15,536 nucleotides of DNA. Source: G020348385 sp964410125 (GTDB lineage: Bacteria; Acidobacteriota; Aminicenantia; Aminicenantales; Aminicenantaceae). Under the pieces are notes generated by a model. That model worked only from the letters and a program-made list of their open reading frames with translations. It was not told the DNA's origin and ran no database searches. Position numbers and translations under genes: made by a program. Shown one piece after another: positions 1 through 6,611 of the stretch. The stretch is from NCBI GenBank assembly GCA_964410125.1, contig CAYPGQ010000101.1, forward strand, positions 1 to 15,536. The letters run 5' to 3'. How positions within the stretch are numbered: the first letter of the stretch is position 1; every line of letters begins with the position of its first letter.

Positions 1-12
1 CCAGGGCCAGAT

Positions 13-465
13 ATGACATACCGCAGATTCGCCGCTATCCGTCACCGGAGTTTCATCAGGTTTGCTAGATTTTTACAAAAAGAAATTGGTGAGAAACGAG
101 TAATTGAACTCATAAAAAAAGAAACGGAGCAAAGGCTGTACGCGCAGGCAAAAAGAGATCTCAAAAGGCTCGGAAAATCCGATTTTAAATCTTACATAAG
201 TATTTTTAGAGATCCTGGGATGTTGGCAAGTCTAACCATGGAAATAATAGAGGATACTGATACGGTATTTGAGATCAGGGTAACCGATTGTATGGCTGCG
301 GAATCCTTTCTGCCACACAAAGCTGGCGATATCGGTTATGCAGCGGTCTGTTGGGGCGATTACAATTGGGCCTCGGATTTTAACCCCAAAATTAAAATGA
401 TCCGGGATAAAACACTGATGCAGGGTCATGATTGCTGCAATCACAGGTATATCTGGACTGGATAA
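13..465 (+). CDS. ATC hydrolase-like protein (possibly 5'-partial)
   Basis: The C-terminal half resembles the L-2-amino-thiazoline-4-carboxylic acid hydrolase family, cytosolic enzymes that open a thiazoline ring on the way to cysteine. Visible family-like features are the CWGDYNWASDFNPKI stretch (about residues 113-127), the TLMQGHDCC stretch (134-142) and cysteines 93, 113, 141 and 142. The N-terminal part is predicted helical and basic. The first ATG is used because an AGGG lies six bases before it, but the frame is open to the first base of the window, so the true start may lie outside. At 150 residues it is somewhat short for the family. It converges on the C25 peptidase gene with a 61-base gap. 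Substrate is not shown by the sequence; a related hydrolase of another small molecule is possible. Confidence 0.7.
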   Translation: MTYRRFAAIRHRSFIRFARFLQKEIGEKRVIELIKKETEQRLYAQAKRDLKRLGKSDFKSYISIFRDPGMLASLTMEIIEDTDTVFEIRVTDCMAAESFLPHKAGDIGYAAVCWGDYNWASDFNPKIKMIRDKTLMQGHDCCNHRYIWTG

Positions 466-526
466 GGTCACAGATGATGGCATATCCGGTTTGATTTTTA
501 CTTATTTTAGTTTTAATTATTTTCAA

Positions 527-1648
527 TCATCGCTCATTTTTTGAAGTCTTGGCAGGGATCTTTCTCCACAACGGTGTCGAACAATCTCCAAAAAGGTGCC
601 ATCTTCTGAACAAACGCTCGCCCCTGTCTTCGCTGAGGTTTTTCATGGCAGCCAAAGTTCCTTTGTAAAACAGCTCTCCGATCGTTTCGACATCCTCGTC
701 AAAATAATAATTCATGAACACTTCTTTTTGAGCGGCGATGCAGGCTCCAGGGTCCATCGATGTGGCACCGCCGAGAAAAGCAATTGCTCCTGCTGGTTTT
801 TCAACGGTACCGGCCTTCATAAATGCTTCCGCCAGGCAATCGCCATCCTCGATCCAGAAGCTGCCGGTGCTGCATGCGGCTCCATGGATGATGGGGAATC
901 CTGTGTCAAAATTTTTTAGGTTGGCCGCATTTTCCCTGGAAAAGTGCAGGCTTGCGAATGCTGTTGTGCTCCCGTGACCGTGATGGGCAATGAAATTAAC
1001 TCCGGTTTTTTCTATCGAATCACGTATTTTTTTGGTGATGTTGCTGTCCGATTCCATGATTTTGATCACTTCGTCAAAATAATCCGGATGAGATTTCAAA
1101 CTTGTCTCCAGTTTCCCCGCATGGTCAACCCCGTCAAACCCTGTCATCGAGGCAACAACAGCATGGCGAATCCAATCAAAATTCTCGAAATCACCCTTCT
1201 CATATTTCAAAACTTTGTTCAGCTGATTTTCAAGTTCAGCCGGTGTGTTGACCGATATTCTTGAGATCAAGGCGTCTCCAATCAAGTCATTGCCTTCCAG
1301 TAGAGTGTAGCTGGGATCCGAAGGATATCCTGCTAGCATAACACTGGGGACATCATCGATATCTCCCACAAGAACAATATAAGTGAGGCCTCCATGATCA
1401 TATTTTTCCTGTAGCTTCCGTTGTATTATTTCAGCACCTTTTTCAGCGGATAGAATATCCAGTTCGACATCGAGCCCTCTTTTGATCTTCCAATTGATAT
1501 ATTTATTCAAAACTTTCGCATATTTCGAAGTCGTAATGATGAGCATCTTGTTTCCGGCCATAGACTGGTCGGCATTGGCAAAAATCACAAAAGCAATCAG
1601 GAAATATCCTAAAACAAGTAAAAAAAATGGACATTTTTTCTGCTTCAT
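527..1648 (-). CDS. Secreted C25 (gingipain-type) cysteine peptidase
   Basis: This is an exported cysteine endopeptidase of the gingipain clan. Numbering is from the ATG at 1648. A signal peptide with a long hydrophobic stretch (about residues 6-27) is followed directly by the catalytic domain: a LVGD strand (93-96), an SDPSY/GNDLIGDALISR region (110-130), the catalytic His225 in GHGS and the catalytic Cys259 in HGAACSTG. The spacing of His and Cys matches gingipains. At about 373 residues it lacks the long propeptide, the Ig-like domain and the C-terminal sorting domain of classical gingipains, so it is a minimal catalytic unit. An in-frame TTG at 1654 is a possible alternative start: the GGAG lies 5 bases from TTG and 11 bases from ATG. 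ATG is preferred for codon reasons only. Likely role is degradation of extracellular protein; cleavage specificity cannot be read from the sequence. Confidence 0.88.
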   Translation of the reverse strand: MKQKKCPFFLLVLGYFLIAFVIFANADQSMAGNKMLIITTSKYAKVLNKYINWKIKRGLDVELDILSAEKGAEIIQRKLQEKYDHGGLTYIVLVGDIDDVPSVMLAGYPSDPSYTLLEGNDLIGDALISRISVNTPAELENQLNKVLKYEKGDFENFDWIRHAVVASMTGFDGVDHAGKLETSLKSHPDYFDEVIKIMESDSNITKKIRDSIEKTGVNFIAHHGHGSTTAFASLHFSRENAANLKNFDTGFPIIHGAACSTGSFWIEDGDCLAEAFMKAGTVEKPAGAIAFLGGATSMDPGACIAAQKEVFMNYYFDEDVETIGELFYKGTLAAMKNLSEDRGERLFRRWHLFGDCSTPLWRKIPAKTSKNER

Positions 1649-1811
1649 AGACAAAAATACTCCTTTATCCGATGTTACTCACTTTAGAGCAAAAAATATG
1701 CCAATATTACCTCCTGGGATTTTCGAAGGCTTATTTAACACGGTATGTCCATTCTCGAACATTCAATGTACGTATCTGAACTAAAATAAATATTTGTTGG
1801 TTTTAATCCGA

Positions 1812-1857
1812 GCTGACAAGCTGAAATGGATTTAGCATGGAATCTCCCCTTGTCGGC
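1812..1857. repeat. Imperfect long inverted repeat downstream of the glycine-zipper gene
   Basis: The arms GACAAG (1815-1820) and CTTGTC (1849-1854), extended by GC on the outside, can pair. Shorter inner arms GGATT and AATC lie between them. It sits 26 bases past the stop of the minus-strand gene at 1883-2437. No T-run follows on the minus strand, so it is not a standard intrinsic terminator; it may be a 3' RNA structure or chance. Confidence 0.3.
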
Positions 1858-1882
1858 CGTAGAGGATTACGTCTAGGCGTTA

Positions 1883-2437
1883 TTATTGGGAGTTCTGAAT
1901 CCTCGCTTTTTTGCTAAGTTTATTCAGTGCTTTTTTTATTTCGGTTTCTGATTTTCCCTCGATTTGGACTATTTTATCTGATCCTGCAATTGTACCTGCA
2001 ATACCTCCAAGGGCACCTCCTGCAATGCCGCAGCCAATTCCGTAATTTAATGCTTTTGCATCAGCTGTAATCGGGGTAGGTCCCGGCCATGTGATTACAA
2101 CTCCAGTTTCCCCGATTGGAAAATCATCTCCCTCTAAATATCCAATTAATGCTCCAATAACGGCTCCACTTACTAATCCAATACCTCCCCAAGCCAGAGT
2201 TTTTGATTCTTTAACAATTTCAATAAGCTTAATCTTCCTGATATAAACAGATACATCGGCTCCTGATTCAGAATCCAGCAATAACAGAGAATTCTCCTTT
2301 ACAGCAATAAGCTCACCTATTGCTTGCTGCCCGTCTATTTGCTGGACTATGAGCTCTGCTCCCTTTTTCTTGGCATATAGATTTTCTGAAAATGGAAACG
2401 AAAATAATACCAAAAACAAAACCATGAATTTTTTCAT
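1883..2437 (-). CDS. Secreted glycine-zipper protein with N-terminal beta domain, unknown function
   Basis: No specific family is recognised with certainty. A signal peptide covers about residues 1-22, with a likely cut after NLYA. Residues 25-78 look like a small all-beta domain with the pattern DG..A.GELI.VKENSLLLLD, ending IKLIEIVKESK. Two glycine-rich hydrophobic helices follow (about 84-101 and 132-152), separated by a loop rich in Pro, Thr and Gly; such helical hairpins are typical of glycine-zipper membrane-associated proteins. The C-terminus (158-182) is a basic amphipathic tail. It is therefore probably exported and attached to a membrane. The start at 2437 is preceded by a GGGGGGAG run only two bases before the ATG, which is unusually close. 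It is divergent from the serine hydrolase gene and has its own candidate promoter. Confidence 0.75.
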   Translation of the reverse strand: MKKFMVLFLVLFSFPFSENLYAKKKGAELIVQQIDGQQAIGELIAVKENSLLLLDSESGADVSVYIRKIKLIEIVKESKTLAWGGIGLVSGAVIGALIGYLEGDDFPIGETGVVITWPGPTPITADAKALNYGIGCGIAGGALGGIAGTIAGSDKIVQIEGKSETEIKKALNKLSKKARIQNSQ

Positions 2438-2471
2438 TGCTCCCCCCGTCTAATAGAAACTCATCTTCTTT

Positions 2472-2500
2472 AAAATATGATATCAAAAGCCTTTTGTAAA
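2472..2500 (-). promoter_or_regulatory. Candidate sigma-70 promoter for the glycine-zipper gene
   Basis: On the minus strand TTTACA (2495-2500) and TATTTT (2472-2477) are separated by 17 bases. A transcript starting about seven bases downstream would have a leader of roughly 28 bases before the ATG at 2437. The -10 box matches consensus at four of six positions, so this is a prediction only. Confidence 0.4.
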
Positions 2501-2572
2501 CCTTTCTGGATTTATTAAGTACAATAATATAAATATACATCATGACATAAAAGAAAGAGGAGGAGGTTTGAA

Positions 2573-4516
2573 ATGATTTTACTCTATTCAAAGCTGCGCT
2601 TGCCAGCTATCAAATCTTTTCTGCTTATCGTAATTTTATCCATCAGTGTTAATTCTTCCTACGGCTTTGCCCAAAAGGATGATAGATACGCAGAAGAGAT
2701 AAACATGATAGAGGATTGCGTCAAGAAAGAAATGGAAAGATTAAAAATCCCTTCTCTCAGCATCGCTTTTTACAAAGAGGATTTCTTCTGGAAAAAAAGT
2801 TTCGGCTACGCTGACATGGAACACAAAATCCCTGCCAAACCGGATACTCGTTATCGAATCGCTTCCATTTCAAAACCCATTACAGCGGTTGGCATTCTCA
2901 GACTCATGCAGGAGGGAAAACTCAACCTGGATGATGAGGTGCAGAAATATGTTTCCTATTTTCCGAGGAAGCGATGGCCTGTCACTATACGACATCTCTT
3001 GGGCCACCTGAGCGGTATCAGCCATTATCGGAACTATGATGAAGAAGGGCATTTCAAAACCCATTTCACGACAAAAGATTCAATCGGAGTGTTCAAAGAT
3101 TGGAGGCTCGAGCAAGAACCCGGCACCAAATACAACTATACAACATATGGATTCAATCTTCTTGGCGCGGTTATAGAAGGAGCTTCGGGCAAGCACTATG
3201 CTGAATACATGAGAGAAAATGTATGGAAGCCATTAGGGATGAATAACACGACAATGGATATAGCAGATGACATTATAACAAACAGGGCCAAAGGATACCG
3301 TAGAATCGGAGGAGAAGTGAAGAACTGTGAATTTGTAGACATCAGCAGCCGATTTGCTGGAGGGGGAATAAGATCGACAGCCGTCGATTTGATCAACCTG
3401 TCCAGGGGTTTAGATGAAGGTAAAGTTGTTTCTGAAGAAAACCAGATGATGATGTACACCAGCATGGTGACAAAGAAAAGTCGTGTAACCGAATATGGAA
3501 TGGGCTGGGGCGTTGATTTCATTCAAGGATTCTGGAATGTAAGCCACGGTGGCGGCCAACAAGGTACCTCAACTCATCTGCTGAGATTCCCCAGAGAGAA
3601 ATTTGCTGTAGCCGTGATGTGCAACGATGAAAGCCAAAACACATCCAGGTATGCTTACTTAATAAGTGCCCTAATACTCGGAGCTTTCCCCTATCGGATG
3701 GAGGCTCCCTCCCAAGATGATATCTGGAGGCTTCGGCTGACTTTCCTTGTCGGGCTTGGATATTACAGCAAGTTCGCTACGACTTTTGCCGCTGACGATG
3801 AGGATCTAAAGGAAAGCTTTGCTTACTTCAATAAACTGGATCCTAAAGCAAAGAATATCAGGCAGCAAATAAACGATGGGGCGGATTTATTCACGGGTGC
3901 TCCATTGATTAAAGTCGGTACACACATGGCGGAGAAGATAAAGGAACGCCACGGTGAGCACAGGCTGGATGAATTGCGCAGAAACGGCTCCATCCCTTTC
4001 TTCAAAACATATATCGACCTTTACAAAAGCGAAAATTCGATACCTGGGGAGTACAGATTCAACGAGGATTTCGAGAGAATGTTGGAGGAATGGCATAGTT
4101 CATATAAAAAGACCTGGACTGAGGAAACACGGAAATATTTTCTCATACCGCTTGTGGATTTTGGGAAATATATTAATGACATCAAGGATAAATTCAAGGG
4201 CGAAATAGTCTATCCCAGGTTGAATAGCCTCATTAATTTATACGCGTATTACCTGAAAGGAGAGAAGAAGCCGGATGAAGGGCTCTCGGTGCTTCTGGAT
4301 GCAGTTGAATTATTTCCCAGTGATGCCAATCTCTTCGATTCTCTCGGGGAGTTTTATCTTGCCAAAGGAAATAAAACAAAAGCTATTGAATATTACAAAA
4401 AAGCTCTGGAGATAAACCCAAATTTGAGATCATCGATCCAGGCGATTGAAAAACTGGAGGAACACCGCTTGCTTGATTATTTAATCAAGCACACTCGAGT
4501 TAAATCCAAGAAGTAA
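2573..4516 (+). CDS. Secreted serine beta-lactamase-like hydrolase with C-terminal TPR
   Basis: This is a class C/LACTB-type serine hydrolase, a family of peptidases and esterases acting on D-amino-acid peptides or other amides; the substrate is not known here. The signal peptide covers about residues 1-33. Catalytic motifs are Ser98-x-x-Lys101 (SISK), Tyr189 in YNYTTYGFN, the LACTB-like form of the YxN motif, and His325-Gly-Gly. The hydrolase domain ends near residue 375. A helical linker (about 385-545) follows; its part around 446-482 recalls the tails of putative zinc peptidases, but no HExxH motif is present. TPR-like helices run from about 550 to 630, with one canonical repeat (586-619). 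The 647-residue length is well above the 350-450 usual for the single-domain family. The start is fixed by a strong GGAGGAGG. The TPR suggests binding to a partner. Confidence 0.9.
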   Translation: MILLYSKLRLPAIKSFLLIVILSISVNSSYGFAQKDDRYAEEINMIEDCVKKEMERLKIPSLSIAFYKEDFFWKKSFGYADMEHKIPAKPDTRYRIASISKPITAVGILRLMQEGKLNLDDEVQKYVSYFPRKRWPVTIRHLLGHLSGISHYRNYDEEGHFKTHFTTKDSIGVFKDWRLEQEPGTKYNYTTYGFNLLGAVIEGASGKHYAEYMRENVWKPLGMNNTTMDIADDIITNRAKGYRRIGGEVKNCEFVDISSRFAGGGIRSTAVDLINLSRGLDEGKVVSEENQMMMYTSMVTKKSRVTEYGMGWGVDFIQGFWNVSHGGGQQGTSTHLLRFPREKFAVAVMCNDESQNTSRYAYLISALILGAFPYRMEAPSQDDIWRLRLTFLVGLGYYSKFATTFAADDEDLKESFAYFNKLDPKAKNIRQQINDGADLFTGAPLIKVGTHMAEKIKERHGEHRLDELRRNGSIPFFKTYIDLYKSENSIPGEYRFNEDFERMLEEWHSSYKKTWTEETRKYFLIPLVDFGKYINDIKDKFKGEIVYPRLNSLINLYAYYLKGEKKPDEGLSVLLDAVELFPSDANLFDSLGEFYLAKGNKTKAIEYYKKALEINPNLRSSIQAIEKLEEHRLLDYLIKHTRVKSKK

Positions 4517-4525
4517 ATTTCATTT

Positions 4526-4617
4526 GATTGCCGCTGCTTCACGTTTTTCTTTTGATATATCAGAGCTCGCGGTCCAATGTTTCATATCCTTGTAGCACCC
4601 CAATGTAAAAGGATACC
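4526..4617 (-). pseudogene. Remnant of a second copy of the two-halved secreted protein gene
   Basis: This 92-base stretch matches 9260-9351 at 84 of 92 positions by direct reading. It encodes, on the minus strand, a fragment beginning FTLGCYKDMK and ending EAAAI, equal to about residues 204-231 of the 261-residue protein at 9167-9952. Similarity stops abruptly on both sides. The remaining 200 residues upstream and 30 downstream are absent, so it cannot be a working copy. The adjoining 4618-4751 has no recognisable gene; a minus-strand frame there reads through but matches nothing I recognise. Confidence 0.75.
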
Positions 4618-4751
4618 TATTTGAGATTGTTCTTTCAGAGAAACATAAAGTATCGGGCGCGATTTTATCTGACCAGATTTGGCAAAAATGCACACGATTG
4701 GCCACGGAGATTTCATTGGGATGACCGGTTTTGTAAACCAGGTATTTCCTA

Positions 4752-5009
4752 TTATTCCTTTGGTTCCCTGGGCAGTCGTCTGAGGTTTTTGACAAATCGT
4801 TCTCTATCGAATTCTTCTCTATTCTTCAATATATTGTAGATTTCTACAGTAACAGCCTGGGCAATGAGCAATTTTGCATCTTCCTCTGAAATATTCTGCT
4901 CAGTCAACCTTTTCAACGTCAGTCTTGTCTCGGGTGGATCGTTGGTTTCCAACTGATTCTCGACAACTTCCATGACTGCAAGTTTCAGATAAGGATTTGA
5001 TTTTTCCAT
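4752..5009 (-). CDS. Small conserved helical protein (NDPPETR type), unknown function
   Basis: An 85-residue, charged, mostly helical cytosolic protein without signal or membrane segments. It has the pattern NPYLKLAVMEVVENQ (residues 5-19) followed by NDPPETR (23-29) and LT..NISEEDAKLLI. This resembles small conserved bacterial proteins with an NP...ENQ...PPETR signature, distantly like DUF1841, but I cannot assign it firmly. The second half (54-80) is a basic amphipathic helix. It lies 25 bases downstream of another small gene on the same strand and is probably cotranscribed with it. The ribosome binding site is weak (AAGG about nine bases before the ATG). A nucleic-acid or regulatory partner role is possible but unsupported. 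Confidence 0.65.
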   Translation of the reverse strand: MEKSNPYLKLAVMEVVENQLETNDPPETRLTLKRLTEQNISEEDAKLLIAQAVTVEIYNILKNREEFDRERFVKNLRRLPREPKE

Positions 5010-5034
5010 GTTGTTTAAACCTTAGGCTTCATAA

Positions 5035-5223
5035 TCAAATCGACCAGGTGCTTAAATTCCGTTTTTTCCCTGGCCTTTTGACACCCTCCGCAAACTTTTG
5101 AAGCCGGATAAGTATTTGGATTTTTTCCTTATAGGAAAGACTGGCAAGCTTTTTTCGCCGCTGTCTCTTGGCTTTTATGATCCGGTTCAAGATCTCAGTT
5201 CTTTCCAAAAGTGCCTTATCCAT
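5035..5223 (-). CDS. Small basic protein, first gene of a two-gene unit
   Basis: A 62-residue, strongly basic helical protein: a lysine/arginine-rich stretch at 17-26 (IKAKRQRRKK), then LSYKEKIQILIRLQKFAEGV (29-48) and a basic tail ending in a tryptophan. Small proteins with this R...K..R...L...EK..IL..LQ pattern are frequent, often beside partner genes such as nucleotidyltransferases; here the partner is the 85-residue gene 25 bases downstream. I see no Shine-Dalgarno sequence, and the predicted promoter puts the transcript start only a few bases before the ATG, so it may be leaderless. Coding potential is supported by the operon layout and pattern rather than by a known domain. An antitoxin-like role is a guess. 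Confidence 0.6.
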   Translation of the reverse strand: MDKALLERTEILNRIIKAKRQRRKKLASLSYKEKIQILIRLQKFAEGVKRPGKKRNLSTWSI

Positions 5224-5232
5224 TATCTAACT

Positions 5233-5261
5233 TATATACCACAGCTATCTGCCATGAACAA
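5233..5261 (-). promoter_or_regulatory. Candidate promoter for the two small genes
   Basis: On the minus strand TTGTTC (5256-5261) and TATATA (5233-5238) are 17 bases apart. The expected transcript start is near 5226, almost at the ATG at 5223, which fits the lack of a ribosome binding site. Confidence 0.4.
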
Positions 5262-5377
5262 GTATCATGATGGGTGTGAGGCCGTATTTAAGAAGTTAAT
5301 AAGTTTGTAAACTTTTTTCCTCTAAAAAACGTCTTTATTTAATGAGAGATGCAATATATTGCTAAAAGGAGAACACT

Positions 5378-6148
5378 ATGAAAAAGTCTGCCGCAATAAT
5401 CCTTGTTTTTATGTTTTTTTCCGTTTCAGCCTTCGCGCAATCCCGAGTAAATGCCAAAGATATCCTGAAAAGCATCGATGAAGGGAAAGCCGTCAACTAC
5501 AGAGGCGTAGAAATCGTTGGAGATCTGGATCTGACGTCTATTCAGGACAAAGTTGCGGACAAAAACAACACGCGTTCCCGGAATAACACAAAAGTCTTCT
5601 GGTACCACGTCCGGAGTCCCCTGAGCTTTGTCGACTGCACCTTCAAAGACGATGTTATTGCCTACTTTCATGATGACAGGAAAAACGAGACGCACAACGC
5701 TGTTTTTCATGCCGATGTAAGCTTCCAGGAATGCGAGTTTCAAGGAATATCCGCGTTTAAGTATTCCAAATTTCATGAGGGAGCAGACTTCACGAAAACG
5801 ACCTATCATAAAGAAGCGCTCTTCAAATACACGGAATTTTCTACTGAGGTCAGCTTTGATGATTCCACTTTTTCCAACGATGCAAACTTTAAATACACGA
5901 AGTTCCCCAGAAAGGTCAATTTTAGAAATGTGGAATTTCAAGACCTGGCAAATTTCAAGTATACGAAGTTTCCGCGCGGCGTGAGCTTTAAAAACTCAAT
6001 CTTCCAAGGCGATTCAGATTTCAAATACGCCAAATTTTATGAACCTTTCGACTTTGAGGGCACAGAATTTGAAGATTCTGTCGACTTCAAATACACCAAG
6101 CTGGAAGGAAAATCATTCACACTCTACCTGCTGAAGAATAAAAAATAG
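5378..6148 (+). CDS. Secreted pentapeptide-type repeat protein, 22-residue period
   Basis: A signal peptide (about residues 1-21, cut after SAFAQ or nearby) precedes an N-terminal segment with VNAKDILKSIDEGKAVNYRG and GDLDLTS, as seen at the start of exported pentapeptide-repeat proteins of Bacteroidota-like bacteria. Residues 83-123 hold irregular repeats. From 125 to 234 there are five clean 22-residue units, each beginning like ANFKYTKF, with phenylalanines spaced 5, 6, 5 and 6, and a partial sixth unit. Classical pentapeptide helices have four five-residue faces (20 residues per coil), so this is a lengthened coil. The repeats probably fold as a right-handed beta helix outside the cytoplasm; ligand and role are unknown. 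The start is set by AAAGGAG six bases before ATG. It is followed by the PadR gene after a gap of about 127 bases. Confidence 0.88.
   Translation: MKKSAAIILVFMFFSVSAFAQSRVNAKDILKSIDEGKAVNYRGVEIVGDLDLTSIQDKVADKNNTRSRNNTKVFWYHVRSPLSFVDCTFKDDVIAYFHDDRKNETHNAVFHADVSFQECEFQGISAFKYSKFHEGADFTKTTYHKEALFKYTEFSTEVSFDDSTFSNDANFKYTKFPRKVNFRNVEFQDLANFKYTKFPRGVSFKNSIFQGDSDFKYAKFYEPFDFEGTEFEDSVDFKYTKLEGKSFTLYLLKNKK
5750..6079 (+). repeat. Five tandem 66-bp coding repeats
   Basis: These encode residues 125-234 of the pentapeptide-type protein. Each unit starts with codons for x-x-Phe-Lys-Tyr-(Thr/Ser/Ala)-(Lys/Glu)-Phe. Units three and four are the closest pair (both ANFKYTKFPR). DNA identity between units has drifted, so the array looks maintained by protein structure rather than freshly expanded. 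Confidence 0.75.
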
Positions 6149-6163
6149 AGAGGGTTGCCTCTC
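6148..6163 (+). terminator. Weak hairpin at the stop of the repeat-protein gene
   Basis: GAGAGG and CCTCTC pair perfectly around a GTTG loop, overlapping the last base of the stop codon. No T-run follows, so it is at best an attenuator or RNA-end stabiliser. Confidence 0.3.
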
Positions 6164-6275
6164 CCCTACGCTCTGAATCTTTCCATTAAAAAAGATCCGT
6201 AAATATTGGATTTAAAGCAACCTTTTTTACTGAGTTGCGTCTATATATTTGAATCAAATAAAACTGGATCGGACA

Positions 6276-6611
6276 ATGAATCTAACGACACGATTGGAAG
6301 AAGCCATTCTCATTGCCATCTGGAGCCTTGAGGAAAACGCTTATGGAATTTCTGTCACTAAACGGGTTTCTCAGATCATAGGCAAGAATTACACCATGGG
6401 CGCGCTTTATTTTGCCCTGGACCGACTGTTTCGTAATGGGTATGTGAATAAGATTGCAAGAAACGTTTCGCAGGAAAAAGGCGGGCGCAGCCGGACTTAC
6501 TACCGCTTGACCCCTAAAGGCAAACGGGCTCTCCAGGAGGTCAGAGACTACCAGATCTCTCTTTGGGAAAGGATTCCTGAATTAGCCGTAGATAAAAAGA
6601 CAAAAAAATGA
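6276..6611 (+). CDS. PadR-family transcriptional regulator (pair 1)
   Basis: A short winged-helix DNA-binding protein of the PadR family. From the ATG at 6276 it starts MNLTTRLEEAILIAIWSLEE and shows the family signs AYGISV, GALYFALDRLFRNGYV, a wing with KGGRSRTYYRLTPKGKRAL, and a short C-terminal dimerisation helix. An in-frame TTG at 6249 would add nine residues, but family members start at the LTTRLEE position. Its TGA stop overlaps the ATG of the permease (ATGA), so the two are translationally coupled. PadR proteins paired with such permeases usually repress their own operon; no operator can be identified confidently here. Confidence 0.88.
   Translation: MNLTTRLEEAILIAIWSLEENAYGISVTKRVSQIIGKNYTMGALYFALDRLFRNGYVNKIARNVSQEKGGRSRTYYRLTPKGKRALQEVRDYQISLWERIPELAVDKKTKK

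Noticed and set aside
1687..1715. AGGAGG followed by a six-codon TTG-started frame upstream of the C25 gene (minus strand)
   Set aside because: Too short to support as a leader peptide and no attenuator-like structure follows.
3948..3966. HGEHR in the serine hydrolase middle region as a possible zinc-peptidase motif
   Set aside because: It does not fit HExxH, and no third ligand pattern is visible.
4520..4795. A 91-codon open frame on the minus strand covering the gene remnant
   Set aside because: Only 28 codons match the intact gene; the rest matches nothing I recognise and overlaps the 3' end of the small gene at 4752-5009. Treated as a chance frame over a remnant.
6249..6275. TTG start nine codons upstream of the first PadR ATG
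   Set aside because: The added residues are outside the usual PadR start and no better ribosome binding site precedes the TTG.
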